A DNA stretch of 64,000 bases from Dokdonella sp. (GCA_023228465.1 JALOBC010000008.1:42479-106478), one strand, 5' to 3'; positions 39,216 to 48,652 are shown, counted from the first letter of the stretch. The notes: a model not told the origin generated them from the sequence alone. Numbers and translations: made by a program.

Positions 39216-40952
39216 GTGCGTCTGCCCCTGTCCGGCATCGGTGCATCGCGCGGCATGGTGCTCGGACGCGCGCGACTGGAACAGCCCAGCCGCTACCTGA
39301 TCGACGAACGCCCGCTGGACGAAACGGCGATCGATGCCGAACTGGAGCGCTTGCGCCTGGCCATCGAGGCCGCCCGCGAGGAACTGGAGACCCTGCGCAG
39401 CCGCCTGCAGGGCGCGATGGCGCGCGAGGCGGCCGAGTTCCTCGACGCACACGCCCTGATGCTGGCCGATCGCGAACTGACCGCCGGCATCTACGAACTG
39501 ATCCGCACCGGCCGCCACCGCGCCAGCGCCGCGGTCAAGCTGCAGCGCGACCGTCTGGTGGCCGTGTTCGAGCAGATGGACGACCCGTACCTGCGTGGCC
39601 GCAAGGAGGACATCGACCACGTGCTCAGCCGCGTCCAGGCAAACCTGGCACGCGAATCGAGCGCGGAGGAACGCCGCCTGGCCGCGCGCGTCGGGGAGAT
39701 CCTGGTCAGCGACACGGTCGCGCCATCGGAACTGGTGCCGCTGGCCGAACACGGTGCGCTCGGCGTGGTACTGACTTCGGGCAGCGCCGTGTCGCACAGC
39801 GCGATCCTCGCGCGCTCGCTGCGCCTGCCGATGATCGTCGCCGCGCACGACGCGCTCGCTTCGATCCAGGATGACGACCTCATTCTCATGGATGGCGAGA
39901 GTGGCGAGGCGGTGGTGCATCCGACCGCACAGGATCTGGCCCGCTACCGAAGCTGGCAGCGGGAAACCGCGCACCAGGCCAAGCGCCTTGCCTTGCTGCG
40001 CGATACCGACACGCGCACCCGTGACGGCGTCGCCATCGCCCTGCATGCCAATGCCGAATCGCCTGCCGACGTGGCCCAGGCGCGCAACCTGGGCGCGGTC
40101 GGCATCGGCCTGTACCGCACCGAATTCCTTTTCCTGCAACGCCACGAGATCCCGGACGAGGACGAGCAGTTCCTGGCCTATCGCGATCTCGTGCTCGGCA
40201 TGCAGGGCCGCCCGGTCACCATCCGCACGCTCGATCTTGGTGCCGACAAGGGCGACGCCAGCGGCCTGGCGCTGGACGCCGAGGAAAACCCGGCGCTGGG
40301 CGTGCGCGGCGTGCGCCTGTCGCTGCGCCGCCCGCAACTGCTGGTGACGCAGCTGCGCGCCATCCTGCGCGCGTCGGCCTACGGTCCGGTGCGCATCCTG
40401 GTGCCCATGGTGTCCGCCGCCGAGGAAATGGCCAGCGTGCGCCGCCTGCTGGGAGAAAGTGCGCGCGACCTGCGCACGGCCGGCTACGAGATTGCCGAGA
40501 ACCTTGAACTGGGCGCCATGATCGAGGTGCCGGCTGCGGCCATCGCGCTGGCCGGCATGGTGCACCTGGTGGACTTCGTCGCCATCGGCACCAATGACCT
40601 GGTGCAGTACACGCTCGCGGTCGATCGCAACAACGACCAGCTCGCCCACCTCTACGATCCGCTCCACCCGGCCGTACTCAAGCTCATCGCGCAGATCATC
40701 CAGGTGGCCGGCCGGCACGGCCTGCGCGTCACCCTGTGCGGCGAGATGGCCGGCGACCGGCGTTACACGGCGCTGCTGCTGGCGCTCGGCCTGACCGATT
40801 TCAGCATGCATCCCGGACAACTGCTGGAGATCCGCGAAACCATCAACGGGCTGGACCGCGCCGCCCTGCGCGGCCACGCGCCGGCCCTCCTGCGGGCACC
40901 GACGCGCGAGCGCATCTCGCGCGTGCTGCGGCGGCTCGGGATCGGCATCTGA
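39216..40952 (+). CDS. ptsI: Phosphoenolpyruvate-protein phosphotransferase (EI)
   Basis: 578 residues from a GTG at 39216, with AGGA upstream. N-terminal HPr-binding and swivelling domain with active His194 (GSAVSHSAILARS), C-terminal PEP-binding TIM barrel (GVRGVRLSLRRPQL, GIGTNDLVQYTLAVDRNN as AIGTNDLVQYT, CGEMAGD). No GAF domain, so it is EI rather than EI-Ntr (PtsP). Feeds the HPr relay; last gene of the rpoN-PTS cluster here. Confidence 0.95.
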   Translation: MRLPLSGIGASRGMVLGRARLEQPSRYLIDERPLDETAIDAELERLRLAIEAAREELETLRSRLQGAMAREAAEFLDAHALMLADRELTAGIYELIRTGRHRASAAVKLQRDRLVAVFEQMDDPYLRGRKEDIDHVLSRVQANLARESSAEERRLAARVGEILVSDTVAPSELVPLAEHGALGVVLTSGSAVSHSAILARSLRLPMIVAAHDALASIQDDDLILMDGESGEAVVHPTAQDLARYRSWQRETAHQAKRLALLRDTDTRTRDGVAIALHANAESPADVAQARNLGAVGIGLYRTEFLFLQRHEIPDEDEQFLAYRDLVLGMQGRPVTIRTLDLGADKGDASGLALDAEENPALGVRGVRLSLRRPQLLVTQLRAILRASAYGPVRILVPMVSAAEEMASVRRLLGESARDLRTAGYEIAENLELGAMIEVPAAAIALAGMVHLVDFVAIGTNDLVQYTLAVDRNNDQLAHLYDPLHPAVLKLIAQIIQVAGRHGLRVTLCGEMAGDRRYTALLLALGLTDFSMHPGQLLEIRETINGLDRAALRGHAPALLRAPTRERISRVLRRLGIGI

Positions 40953-41002
40953 TCCCCACCGCCGCCCGCCTGGGTACACCCTGCGCGTACGGCGCTGCGC
41001 CA

Positions 41003-41030
41003 TGACCGCGCGCCGGCGACATGCGATAAT
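41003..41030 (+). promoter_or_regulatory. Candidate promoter for the GNAT-minCDE operon
   Basis: Extended -10 TGCGATAAT (41022-41030) with TGACCG (41003-41008) 16 bp upstream of the hexamer as a weak -35. It lies 65 bp before the GNAT start in an otherwise GC-rich gap. Confidence 0.4.
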
Positions 41031-41094
41031 CGATCCAATCGGCCGGGCGCCTCCGCGGTTCCCGGCAAGGACGGAATACTCGAGGGAACACACC

Positions 41095-41706
41095 ATGGTT
41101 TTGAGCATCCGCGACGTCGCGCCGCGCGATCTGGATTCGGTACTCGCCCTCAACAATGCCGCCGGCGCCACCATCCTGCCGCTCGATGGCGCGGGCCTGC
41201 AGGTATTGCATGCGCAGGCCAGCTATTTCCGCCTGGCCGAGGTCGACGGGCACGTGGCCGGCTTCCTCGTGGCCATGCGCGAAGACGCCGACTACGCCAG
41301 CCCGAATTTCCTCTGGTTCCAGCGCCACTATCCCGAATTCGCCTACATCGACCGCATCGTGATCGCACGCCCCTACCGTGGCCTGGGCCTCGGACGGGTG
41401 TTCTACGCCGACGTGACCAGTTACGCCGAGACGCGCGTGCCCCTGCTGACCTGCGAGGTGTTCCTCGAGCCGCGCGACGACGTCTCCGTGCTGTTCCACG
41501 GCACCTGGGGCTTCCAGGAAGTCGGCCAGCAGGTCATGCCGGACAATGGGCGCCGGGTCTCGCTGCTGGCCAGGAAGCTGTGCAGCTATCCGTTCGTGCG
41601 CGATACGTACCTGAAGGGTCCGGGCCTGCCGGACCTGCCCTGGCTGGCCGAACGCACCCGCGCCGGCCACCTGCCCGGCAATGCGCGCGTGGCGGGCGGC
41701 ACCTGA
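41095..41706 (+). CDS. GNAT-family N-acetyltransferase upstream of minC
   Basis: 203 residues from the ATG at 41095, after GAGGGAA. GNAT motifs: SIRDVAPRDLDSVLALNNAA, YIDRIVIARPYRGLGLGRVFY with the acetyl-CoA loop RPYRGLGLG, and FHGTWGFQEVGQQ. Substrate unknown. Its stop shares one base with the minC start, so it is translationally coupled to minC, an arrangement I recall from other Xanthomonadales. Confidence 0.85.
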   Translation: MVLSIRDVAPRDLDSVLALNNAAGATILPLDGAGLQVLHAQASYFRLAEVDGHVAGFLVAMREDADYASPNFLWFQRHYPEFAYIDRIVIARPYRGLGLGRVFYADVTSYAETRVPLLTCEVFLEPRDDVSVLFHGTWGFQEVGQQVMPDNGRRVSLLARKLCSYPFVRDTYLKGPGLPDLPWLAERTRAGHLPGNARVAGGT

Positions 41707-42491
41707 TGCAGGCACCCACCACGGCGCCGCGCGCCACGTCGCTGGAACCGTCTGCCGAGATCAAGTTCGGCCAGGTCGGCATCGCCAACCTGAAACTCAA
41801 GCGCCTCGACCCCGAGGCGCTGTCGGCCGAACTCGCCGACAAGGTCACGCAGGCGGCCCGGCTGTTCCTGCGCGCACCGGTGGTGCTGGATCTGAGCCCG
41901 CTGTTCGAGCTGCCTTCCATCGAAGTGGTGCGCGATCTGCTGGCGCGCATCCGCGCTGCCGGCATGCTGCCGGTGGGGCTGTCCTATGGCACCCGCGAAA
42001 ACGAGGCGCTCGCCGAGGCGCTGGATCTGCCCGTCATTGCCAAGTTCCGCGCCGCCTATGAGCCGGCAGCCACGGCGCCGGCACGCCACGAAGCGCCACC
42101 GGCCCCCGTTGCCGCAGCGGAGCCGGCGCCCGAACCGCCACCCCCGCCCGCCGCGCCGGCGACGGTCATCGGCCTGCTGCACGAGCAGCCGGTCCGCTCG
42201 GGCCAGCAGGTGTATGCGCGCGGCCGCGACCTGATCCTCGGCACGCTGGTCGGCAACGGCGCCGAAGTGATCGCCGACGGCTCCATCCACGTGTATGGTG
42301 CGCTGCGCGGGCGCGCGCTCGCCGGCGCACAGGGCGCGGTGGATGCGCGCATCTGGTGCCGCGAGTTCCACGCCGAGCTGGTCTCGATCGCCGGCCGCTA
42401 CCGGGTCTTCGAGGAAATTCCGCCCGAGCTGCGCGGTCAGCCGGTGGTGGTGTGGCTCGAGGGCGACAAGCTGATGTTGCGCAAGCTGTGA
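41706..42491 (+). CDS. minC: Septum site-determining protein MinC
   Basis: 261 residues. N-terminal domain (about 15-115) inhibits FtsZ assembly; a Pro/Ala-rich linker (about 121-155) is longer than in E. coli MinC; the C-terminal beta-helix (YARGRDLILGTLVGNGAEVI, GSIHVYGALRGRALAG) binds MinD. Prevents division at the cell poles. 155 bp separates it from minD, including a G-rich stretch. Confidence 0.93.
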   Translation: MQAPTTAPRATSLEPSAEIKFGQVGIANLKLKRLDPEALSAELADKVTQAARLFLRAPVVLDLSPLFELPSIEVVRDLLARIRAAGMLPVGLSYGTRENEALAEALDLPVIAKFRAAYEPAATAPARHEAPPAPVAAAEPAPEPPPPPAAPATVIGLLHEQPVRSGQQVYARGRDLILGTLVGNGAEVIADGSIHVYGALRGRALAGAQGAVDARIWCREFHAELVSIAGRYRVFEEIPPELRGQPVVVWLEGDKLMLRKL

Positions 42492-42646
42492 ATCGGGAAC
42501 CGGCAACCGTGGACCGGCCGGCCGGCTGCTGCGCACCCCAGAGGTCGCAACGCCCGGTCAGGCCGCAGCACGCTGCCTGACCCCGCCATGATTCCCGAAT
42601 GCCGCTTCCCTGTCCCCAACCATTCTCCCTTCCCGAGGATACCGTC

Positions 42647-43459
42647 TTGACTGAAATCATCGTCGTCACATCCGGCAAGGGCGGCGTCGGCAAGACCACC
42701 ACCAGTGCCTCGCTGGCGGTGGGGCTGGCGCAGCGCGGCAAGAAGGTCGCCGTCATCGACTTCGACGTCGGCTTGCGCAACCTCGACCTCATCATGGGTT
42801 GCGAGCGACGTGTCGTGTATGACTTCGTGAACGTCATCCAGGGCGAATGCAGCCTGCGCCAGGCACTCATCAAGGACAAGCGCATCGACACGCTGTTCAT
42901 CCTCGCCGCATCGCAGACGCGCGACAAGGACGCGCTCAGCAAGGAGGGCGTCGAACGGGTACTGAACGAGCTGGCGGACGACGGCTTCGACTACATCATC
43001 TGTGATTCGCCGGCCGGCATCGAGAAGGGCGCGGCGCTGGCCATGTACTTCGCCGATCGCGCGGTCGTGGTGGTCAATCCGGAAGTCTCCAGCGTGCGCG
43101 ACTCGGACCGCATCCTCGGGCTGCTTGCCAGCAAGACGCGCCGCGCCGAGCGCGGTGACGGCGCGGTCGAACAGCACCTGCTGCTGACCCGCTACAGTCC
43201 GGATCGCGTGGCCGGCGGCGACATGATGGGCGTGGAAGACGTGAAGGACATCCTCGGCATCGAAGTGCTGGGCGTGGTGCCCGAATCCAGTGGCGTGCTG
43301 ACCGCCTCGAACGCCGGCGTGCCGGTCATCCTCGACGCCGAATCGGCCGCCGGGCAGGCCTATGCGGACGCCGTGGCCCGCCTGTGCGGCGAAACCGTAA
43401 CGATGCGCTTCATCGACGCGCAGAAGAAGGGCCTGTTCGCCCGCATCTTCGGGAGCTGA
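42647..43459 (+). CDS. minD: Septum site-determining protein MinD
   Basis: 270 residues from a TTG at 42647, chosen because GAGGAT lies 7-12 bp upstream and the product starts (M)TEIIVVTSGKGGVGKTTT like other MinD; an ATG at 42599 would add an unlikely leader. Deviant Walker A GKGGVGKTT, FDVGLRNLD switch region, and a C-terminal amphipathic membrane-targeting helix (KKGLFARIFGS). ATPase that recruits MinC to the membrane. Confidence 0.95.
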   Translation: MTEIIVVTSGKGGVGKTTTSASLAVGLAQRGKKVAVIDFDVGLRNLDLIMGCERRVVYDFVNVIQGECSLRQALIKDKRIDTLFILAASQTRDKDALSKEGVERVLNELADDGFDYIICDSPAGIEKGAALAMYFADRAVVVVNPEVSSVRDSDRILGLLASKTRRAERGDGAVEQHLLLTRYSPDRVAGGDMMGVEDVKDILGIEVLGVVPESSGVLTASNAGVPVILDAESAAGQAYADAVARLCGETVTMRFIDAQKKGLFARIFGS

Positions 43460-43461
43460 CC

Positions 43462-43758
43462 ATGGGACTGTTCGATTTCCTGCGCTCGCGCCCCCGGGGC
43501 TCGGCGACCGTAGCCACCGAGCGCCTGCGCATCATCGTGGCGCAGGAGCGCGCCCAGAGTGGCCGCCCGGACTACCTGCCGCTGCTGCGGCGGGAACTGC
43601 TGGAAGTGATCCGCAAGTACGTCAACATCGATCCCGAAGCGATCGAGATCAGCGTCGAACGCGAAGGCAACCAGGATGTGCTCGAGCTGTCGGTCGCCCT
43701 GCCGGAAAAGGGCGTGGCGGCGCCGGCAACGGATGCGACACCCGCCAGCGACGCCTGA
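43462..43758 (+). CDS. minE: Cell division topological specificity factor MinE
   Basis: 98 residues from the ATG at 43462, two bases after the minD stop. N-terminal amphipathic membrane helix (MGLFDFLRS), anti-MinCD segment (ATERLRIIVAQERAQ) and topological specificity domain ending near residue 85; the last ~13 residues are Ala/Thr-rich extra. Stimulates MinD ATP hydrolysis. Confidence 0.95.
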   Translation: MGLFDFLRSRPRGSATVATERLRIIVAQERAQSGRPDYLPLLRRELLEVIRKYVNIDPEAIEISVEREGNQDVLELSVALPEKGVAAPATDATPASDA

Positions 43759-44301
43759 ATGGGCGTCACGCCTGCTGCCCGAGCGGACGCGGTGCTGACG
43801 CTTGGCGAGATCGACCTGGCCGAAGTGCGCACGCTGCTTGCGCACTACGGCCTGCGCCTGCACGAAGTGCGCGAGGGCGCGCCCATCCCCGGCAGCTACT
43901 GGGGTGAGCCGGAGGCGGGCGTCATAGCCGATGGCGTCTTCGCGCGCCGCGACACGCCGGTGCATTCCCTGCTGCACGAGGCCTGCCACCTGATCGTCGC
44001 GCCCGCGCAGCGCCGTGCGGCGATCCATACCGACGCTTCCGATTCGCAAGCCGAAGAGGACGCCAGCTGCTACCTGCAGATCATCCTGGCCGATGCCCTG
44101 TCGGGTGTCGGCCGCGCGCGCCTGATGGCCGACATGGATGCCTGGGGCTACAGCTTCCGCCTCGGCAGCGCGCACGCCTGGTTCGAACGTGACGCCGAGG
44201 ACGCACGCGCCTGGTTGCAGGCCCGTGGCCTGTTGCCTGCCGGCGATGCGGCGGGTGGCGTCAGGTCGGGTACATGTGCGCCTGCGAAAATGACTGGCTG
44301 A
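43759..44301 (+). CDS. Conserved protein with HEACH (HExxH) motif downstream of minE
   Basis: 180 residues; the ATG follows the minE stop directly. VHSLLHEACHLIV (residues 69-81) contains H73-E-A-C-H77, an HExxH zinc-metallopeptidase-like helix; GSYWGEPEAGVIADGVF precedes it and QAEEDASCYLQIILAD follows, where E/D residues could supply a third ligand. No signal peptide or membrane segment. I recall homologues next to minE in Xanthomonadales but no known function. Co-transcription with minCDE is likely. Confidence 0.7.
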   Translation: MGVTPAARADAVLTLGEIDLAEVRTLLAHYGLRLHEVREGAPIPGSYWGEPEAGVIADGVFARRDTPVHSLLHEACHLIVAPAQRRAAIHTDASDSQAEEDASCYLQIILADALSGVGRARLMADMDAWGYSFRLGSAHAWFERDAEDARAWLQARGLLPAGDAAGGVRSGTCAPAKMTG

Positions 44302-44349
44302 TTACCGCAAGGGAGTTTCGCGCCCGCTCCGGCCACGCGCACCCCAACG

Positions 44350-45159
44350 ATGCAATCCGCCAAGGCCCCTGCGGCCCGACCCGATCTTCCAGCGCCGCGC
44401 TTGCCCGACTGCACCCGCACGGCGCTGTTCCTCGACCTCGACGGCACCCTGCTCGATTTTGCCGGGCATCCGGACGAGGTCGAGGTCGATCCGTCCCTGC
44501 CATCCCTGCTGGATCGCCTGGCCCGGGCATTCGGCGGCGCGATGGCGCCCATCAGCGGACGCTCGTTGTGCGAAGTCGATGCCCTGCTCGGTCGCGGGCA
44601 CGCCGCCGCGGCCGGCCTGCACGGCGCGCAGATGCGCGATGCCGATGGAGTCATGCTGACCGGGATGACCCGGCTCCCAGCCGAACTGGCGGCCCTGTTG
44701 CCGCGCGCGCAGGCACTGGCGGCGCGCCTGGCAGGCGTGTTCGTCGAAGCCAAGCCCAATGGCATCGCCCTGCACTATCGCCGTGCGCCGCAGCTGGCTG
44801 ATGCCGTGCGCGCCATCGCCGCCGACCTGCAGCAGGAAGCGGGCCCGGGCATCGCGTTGCAGGCCGGCAACCACGTGGTCGAGCTCAAGCCCGCCAGCTC
44901 GGACAAGGGCGCGGCCGTGGCCACGCTCATGCGCAGCGCGCCGTTCGCCGGGCGCGCGCCCTGGGTGATCGGCGATGACCTGACCGACGAGCACGCCTTT
45001 GAACGGGCGCTGCAGCTGGGCGGCGTGGGCGTGATCGTCGGGCCGCGCCGTCCCACCGCGGCCCGCTACGCCCTGGCCTCACCCGCCGCCACGCGTGCCT
45101 GGCTGGCCGCGCTTGCTGACCACTGCGCCAGCACGGCCCAGGCAGGAGACGACACATGA
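44350..45159 (+). CDS. otsB: Trehalose-6-phosphate phosphatase OtsB
   Basis: 269 residues. HAD phosphatase: LFLDLDGTLLDF with nucleophile Asp29 and Asp31, PISGRSLCEVD, VVELKPASSDKG and VIGDDLTDEHAF. Dephosphorylates trehalose-6-phosphate made by OtsA. Coupled to the GH15 gene by an ATGA overlap. Confidence 0.94.
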   Translation: MQSAKAPAARPDLPAPRLPDCTRTALFLDLDGTLLDFAGHPDEVEVDPSLPSLLDRLARAFGGAMAPISGRSLCEVDALLGRGHAAAAGLHGAQMRDADGVMLTGMTRLPAELAALLPRAQALAARLAGVFVEAKPNGIALHYRRAPQLADAVRAIAADLQQEAGPGIALQAGNHVVELKPASSDKGAAVATLMRSAPFAGRAPWVIGDDLTDEHAFERALQLGGVGVIVGPRRPTAARYALASPAATRAWLAALADHCASTAQAGDDT

Positions 45160-46958
45160 ATGGGGATTCCGGACCGGCCGAACAGAACCTCGACCTCGGC
45201 GTCGTCGGCAACGGCAGCATCGGTGCCCTCATCGATGCCCGCGGCAGCATGGTGTGGTGCTGCCTGCCGGCGCTGGATGGCGACCCGGCGTTCTGCGCCC
45301 TGCTCTCGCCGGCCATCGAGGAGGCCGGGTTCTTCGACCTGGCACTGGATGGCGAGAGCGGCTCGCAGCAGCATTACCTCGACAACAGCGCGGTGCTCGT
45401 GACGCGACTGGACAGCGCCGACGGCAGCGCCATCGAGATCACCGACTTTGCCCCGCGCAGCAAGCGCAACGGTCGCATCTACCACCCGATGAGCCTGGTG
45501 CGCACGATCCGTCCGCTGGCTGGCAGCCCACGCATCCGCGTGCGCCTGCGGCCGCTTTCCAGTTATGGCAGTCGACGCCCGGAACGCACCTTCGGCTCCA
45601 ACCACCTGCGCTTCCTGCTCGATGGCGTGGTGCTGCGCGTGACCTCCGACGTGCCCTTGCCAATGCTGCGCGACGAACTGCCGTTCCTGCTCGACCGCCC
45701 GGTCCATATCATCCTCGGGCCGGATGAAACCCTCACCCAGGCCCCCGAGCTCTACGTGCGCGGCGAACTCGATGCCACGCTGGGCTACTGGCACGAATGG
45801 GTACGCTACCTGTCGATTCCGGCCGAATGGCAGGAGGCGGTCATCCGTGCGGCGATCACGCTGAAGCTCTGCCAGTACGAAGGCACCGGCGCCATCATCG
45901 CGGCGATGACCACTTCCGTGCCCGAGGCGCCCAACACCCAGCGCAACTGGGATTACCGCTACTGCTGGCTGCGCGATGCGGCCTTCGTCGTGCGCGCCCT
46001 GAACCGCCTCGGTGCGACCCGCAGCATGGAGGAATACCTGCGCTACCTGTTCAACCTGGCGACCCGCGAGGACGGCGAGATGGCGCCGGTGTATGGCATC
46101 CATTTCCAGAAGGAACTGCACGAATCGGTCGCCCCGGGCCTGGCCGGCTACCGCGGCATGGGTCCGGTGCGCATCGGCAACGATGCCTGGCGACAACGCC
46201 AGAACGATGTCTATGGCAGCATCGTGCTCGCGGCCACCCAGCTGTTCTTCGACCGGCGCCTGGCTGCACCCGGCGATGCGGCCCAGTTCGCCCGCCTGGA
46301 ACGCGCCGGCGAGAACGCCTGGCGCCTGCATGATGTTCCCGACGCCGGCCTGTGGGAGTATCGCGGCCGCGCTGCCGTGCACACCCATTCGGCGGTCATG
46401 TCCTGGGCAGCCTGCGATCGCCTCGCGCGCATCGCCCAGCATCTGCAGCTGCCCGAGCGCGAACGGCTCTGGCAGGAGCGCGCCGGCAAGGTGCGCGAAC
46501 TCATCCTCGCGCGTGCCGTGCACCGCGAGCATGGCTATTTCGTCGATACCTTCGATGGCGAGCATCTGGACGCGAGCCTGCTGCTGCTGGCGGACCTGCG
46601 CTTCGTCGCCGCCGACGACCCGCGCTTCGTGGCCACGGTGGAGGCCATCGGCAAGGCCTTGCGGCACGGCAACTACCTGTTCCGCTACGTCGTCGCCGAC
46701 GATTTCGGCACGCCAGAAACCAGTTTCACCATCTGCAGCTTCTGGTACGTCGATGCACTGGCCGCCATCGGCCGCAAGGACGAGGCACGCGAGCTCTTCG
46801 AGGAACTGCTGGCGCGGCGCAATCCGCTGGGGCTGCTGTCCGAGGACGTGCATCCGGGTACCGGTGAACTGTGGGGCAACTTCCCGCAGACCTACTCGCT
46901 GGTCGGGCTCATCACCGCCGCGGCGCGGCTTTCGCACAGTTGGGAAAGTGTGCTGTGA
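45156..46958 (+). CDS. Glycoside hydrolase family 15 protein (glucoamylase/trehalase-like)
   Basis: 600 residues, cytoplasmic by lack of a signal peptide. N-terminal beta-sandwich (GNGSIGALIDARGSMVWCCL) then an (alpha/alpha)6 barrel with GH15 signatures RNWDYRYCWLRDAAFVV, WEYRGRAAVHTHSAVMSW and GNFPQTYSLVGLI. GH15 members cleave alpha-glucosidic bonds from the non-reducing end; some bacterial ones are trehalases. Its place between otsB and otsA argues for trehalose or a related glucan, but the substrate is not decided by sequence. Confidence 0.88.
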   Translation: MNGDSGPAEQNLDLGVVGNGSIGALIDARGSMVWCCLPALDGDPAFCALLSPAIEEAGFFDLALDGESGSQQHYLDNSAVLVTRLDSADGSAIEITDFAPRSKRNGRIYHPMSLVRTIRPLAGSPRIRVRLRPLSSYGSRRPERTFGSNHLRFLLDGVVLRVTSDVPLPMLRDELPFLLDRPVHIILGPDETLTQAPELYVRGELDATLGYWHEWVRYLSIPAEWQEAVIRAAITLKLCQYEGTGAIIAAMTTSVPEAPNTQRNWDYRYCWLRDAAFVVRALNRLGATRSMEEYLRYLFNLATREDGEMAPVYGIHFQKELHESVAPGLAGYRGMGPVRIGNDAWRQRQNDVYGSIVLAATQLFFDRRLAAPGDAAQFARLERAGENAWRLHDVPDAGLWEYRGRAAVHTHSAVMSWAACDRLARIAQHLQLPERERLWQERAGKVRELILARAVHREHGYFVDTFDGEHLDASLLLLADLRFVAADDPRFVATVEAIGKALRHGNYLFRYVVADDFGTPETSFTICSFWYVDALAAIGRKDEARELFEELLARRNPLGLLSEDVHPGTGELWGNFPQTYSLVGLITAAARLSHSWESVL

Positions 46959-48322
46959 GCCGCCTCGTCGTCGTCTCCAACCGCGTCGCCCTGCCGCGCG
47001 AAACCCGCGCCGGCGGCATGGCTCCGGCCCTGCAGGCGGCGCTTGCCGAACGCGGCGGGCTGTGGTTCGGCTGGAGCGGCGCACTGGCCGAGCGCGACGA
47101 GCCGGTGGTGCACACGCAGCACGTCTCACGCGTCGATTACGCGCTGCTCGACCTCACGCGCGAAGATTACGAACACTACTACCTCGGCTACGCCAATCGC
47201 ACCCTGTGGCCGCTGCTGCACTTCCGCCCCACCCTGATCGGCTACTCTCGCGCCGACCAGGAAGGCTACCTGCGCGTGAACCGGCTGTTCGCCAACCGGC
47301 TCGCACCACGCCTGCGCCCGGACGACCTGGTGTGGGTACACGACTACCATCTCATCCCGCTCGCCGCGCAACTGCGCCAGCTGGGCATCGATGCGCGCAT
47401 CGGCTTCTTCCTGCACATTCCCGTGCCGCCGCCGGCACTGCTGGCCATGCTGCCGCAACACCAGGCCCTGCTCGGCAAGCTTGCCGCCTACGACCTTGTC
47501 GGCGTGCAGGGCACGGCTGACCGCGACGCCCTGCTCGCCTACTTCCGCGAGTATCTGCAGGCAGACATCGCTGCCGACGGCACGGTCAGCCTGCCGGACG
47601 GGCGCAGCGTGCGCATTGATGCTTTCCCGATTGGCATCGACACCGCCGCCATCGCCACGCAGGCACGTCGCTCGGTCGGCCACGCGACCGTGCTGCGCCT
47701 GGCGCAAAGCCTGGCCGGGCGGCGCCTGGCCATCGGCGTCGACCGGCTCGACTATTCCAAGGGCCTGCCGCAACGCTTCGAAGCCTTCGCGCACTTTCTT
47801 TCCCAGCACGCGGAATGGCGCTCACGCATTTCCTTCCTGCAGATCGCGCCGCCCTCGCGTGGCGAGGTCCCCGAGTACCGCGAACTGCGCACCCAGCTCG
47901 AACGTACCGCCGGCGCCACCAACGGGCGCTATGCGGAGCCTGACTGGGTACCGATCCGCTATCTCAACCGCAGCTTCAACCAGGCCACCTTGGCCGGCTA
48001 CTACCGGCTTGCCGACATCGGTCTGGTCACTCCGCTGCGCGACGGGATGAACCTGGTGGCCAAGGAATTCGTGGCCGCGCAGGCCGCGGAAGATCCGGGC
48101 GTGCTGGTACTGTCCACCTTCGCCGGCGCCGCAGAGGAACTGCCCGAAGCCATACTCGTCAATCCGCTCGATGTCGAGGACATCGCCGACGGCCTGGGTC
48201 GCGCGCTCGCCATGTCACTCGACGAACGGCGCGATCGCTGGCATGCCATGTTCGACACGCTGAGCCGGAACGACATCACGCATTGGCGCAACAGTTTCGT
48301 GGAGGCGCTGGAAGCCCCCTGA
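46955..48322 (+). CDS. otsA: Trehalose-6-phosphate synthase OtsA
   Basis: 455 residues from a GTG at 46955 that overlaps the GH15 stop. GT20 enzyme making trehalose-6-phosphate from UDP-glucose and glucose-6-phosphate. VWVHDYHLIPLAAQLR, IGFFLHIPVPP, VDRLDYSKGLPQRFEAF and LRDGMNLVAKEFVAAQ are canonical. Third gene of the trehalose operon; compatible-solute or desiccation role is known for the pathway. Confidence 0.95.
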   Translation: MSRLVVVSNRVALPRETRAGGMAPALQAALAERGGLWFGWSGALAERDEPVVHTQHVSRVDYALLDLTREDYEHYYLGYANRTLWPLLHFRPTLIGYSRADQEGYLRVNRLFANRLAPRLRPDDLVWVHDYHLIPLAAQLRQLGIDARIGFFLHIPVPPPALLAMLPQHQALLGKLAAYDLVGVQGTADRDALLAYFREYLQADIAADGTVSLPDGRSVRIDAFPIGIDTAAIATQARRSVGHATVLRLAQSLAGRRLAIGVDRLDYSKGLPQRFEAFAHFLSQHAEWRSRISFLQIAPPSRGEVPEYRELRTQLERTAGATNGRYAEPDWVPIRYLNRSFNQATLAGYYRLADIGLVTPLRDGMNLVAKEFVAAQAAEDPGVLVLSTFAGAAEELPEAILVNPLDVEDIADGLGRALAMSLDERRDRWHAMFDTLSRNDITHWRNSFVEALEAP

Positions 48323-48652
48323 TCCGCGCATGGCCGCGCCAATGCCCGCACGTGCCGCACACCGGCCCGCGACCCTGCATGCCGGCGCCGCGCCCGATCC
48401 GTCGCCAGGTCGGCAACGCTGCCACGACGACGCGGGCGCCCGGGTGCAAGTCCCGGCGCGGGGCGCGACTGCCGACTCCCGATGCCCCGCGCGGAAGGCG
48501 GCTGCGCCGCGCGAAACGCCTGCGGGCCAGCCTGCCCGCCAGGATACGCAAGGGACACACCGCGCCTGCCGCCGGTCGATCAGCCGCCCTGGCCTTGCCA
48601 CCCGACTGGGCGAGGGCTAGCCTGCAGGCATCTTGCCCAGGGGAGTCCGCGC
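48323..48652. other. Intergenic region, no gene seen
   Basis: 330 bp between otsA and the M2 peptidase. All frames are broken or show shadow composition. A diverged repeat remnant (GCCGACTCCCGATGCC, 48471-48486) resembles the reverse complement of the G-rich repeats. A possible -10 (TAGCCT, 48618) precedes the peptidase; nothing else is evident. Confidence 0.6.

Noticed and set aside
38775-41174. 799-codon minus-strand frame opposite HPr and EI
   Set aside because: Antisense shadow; HPr and EI have intact active sites on plus.
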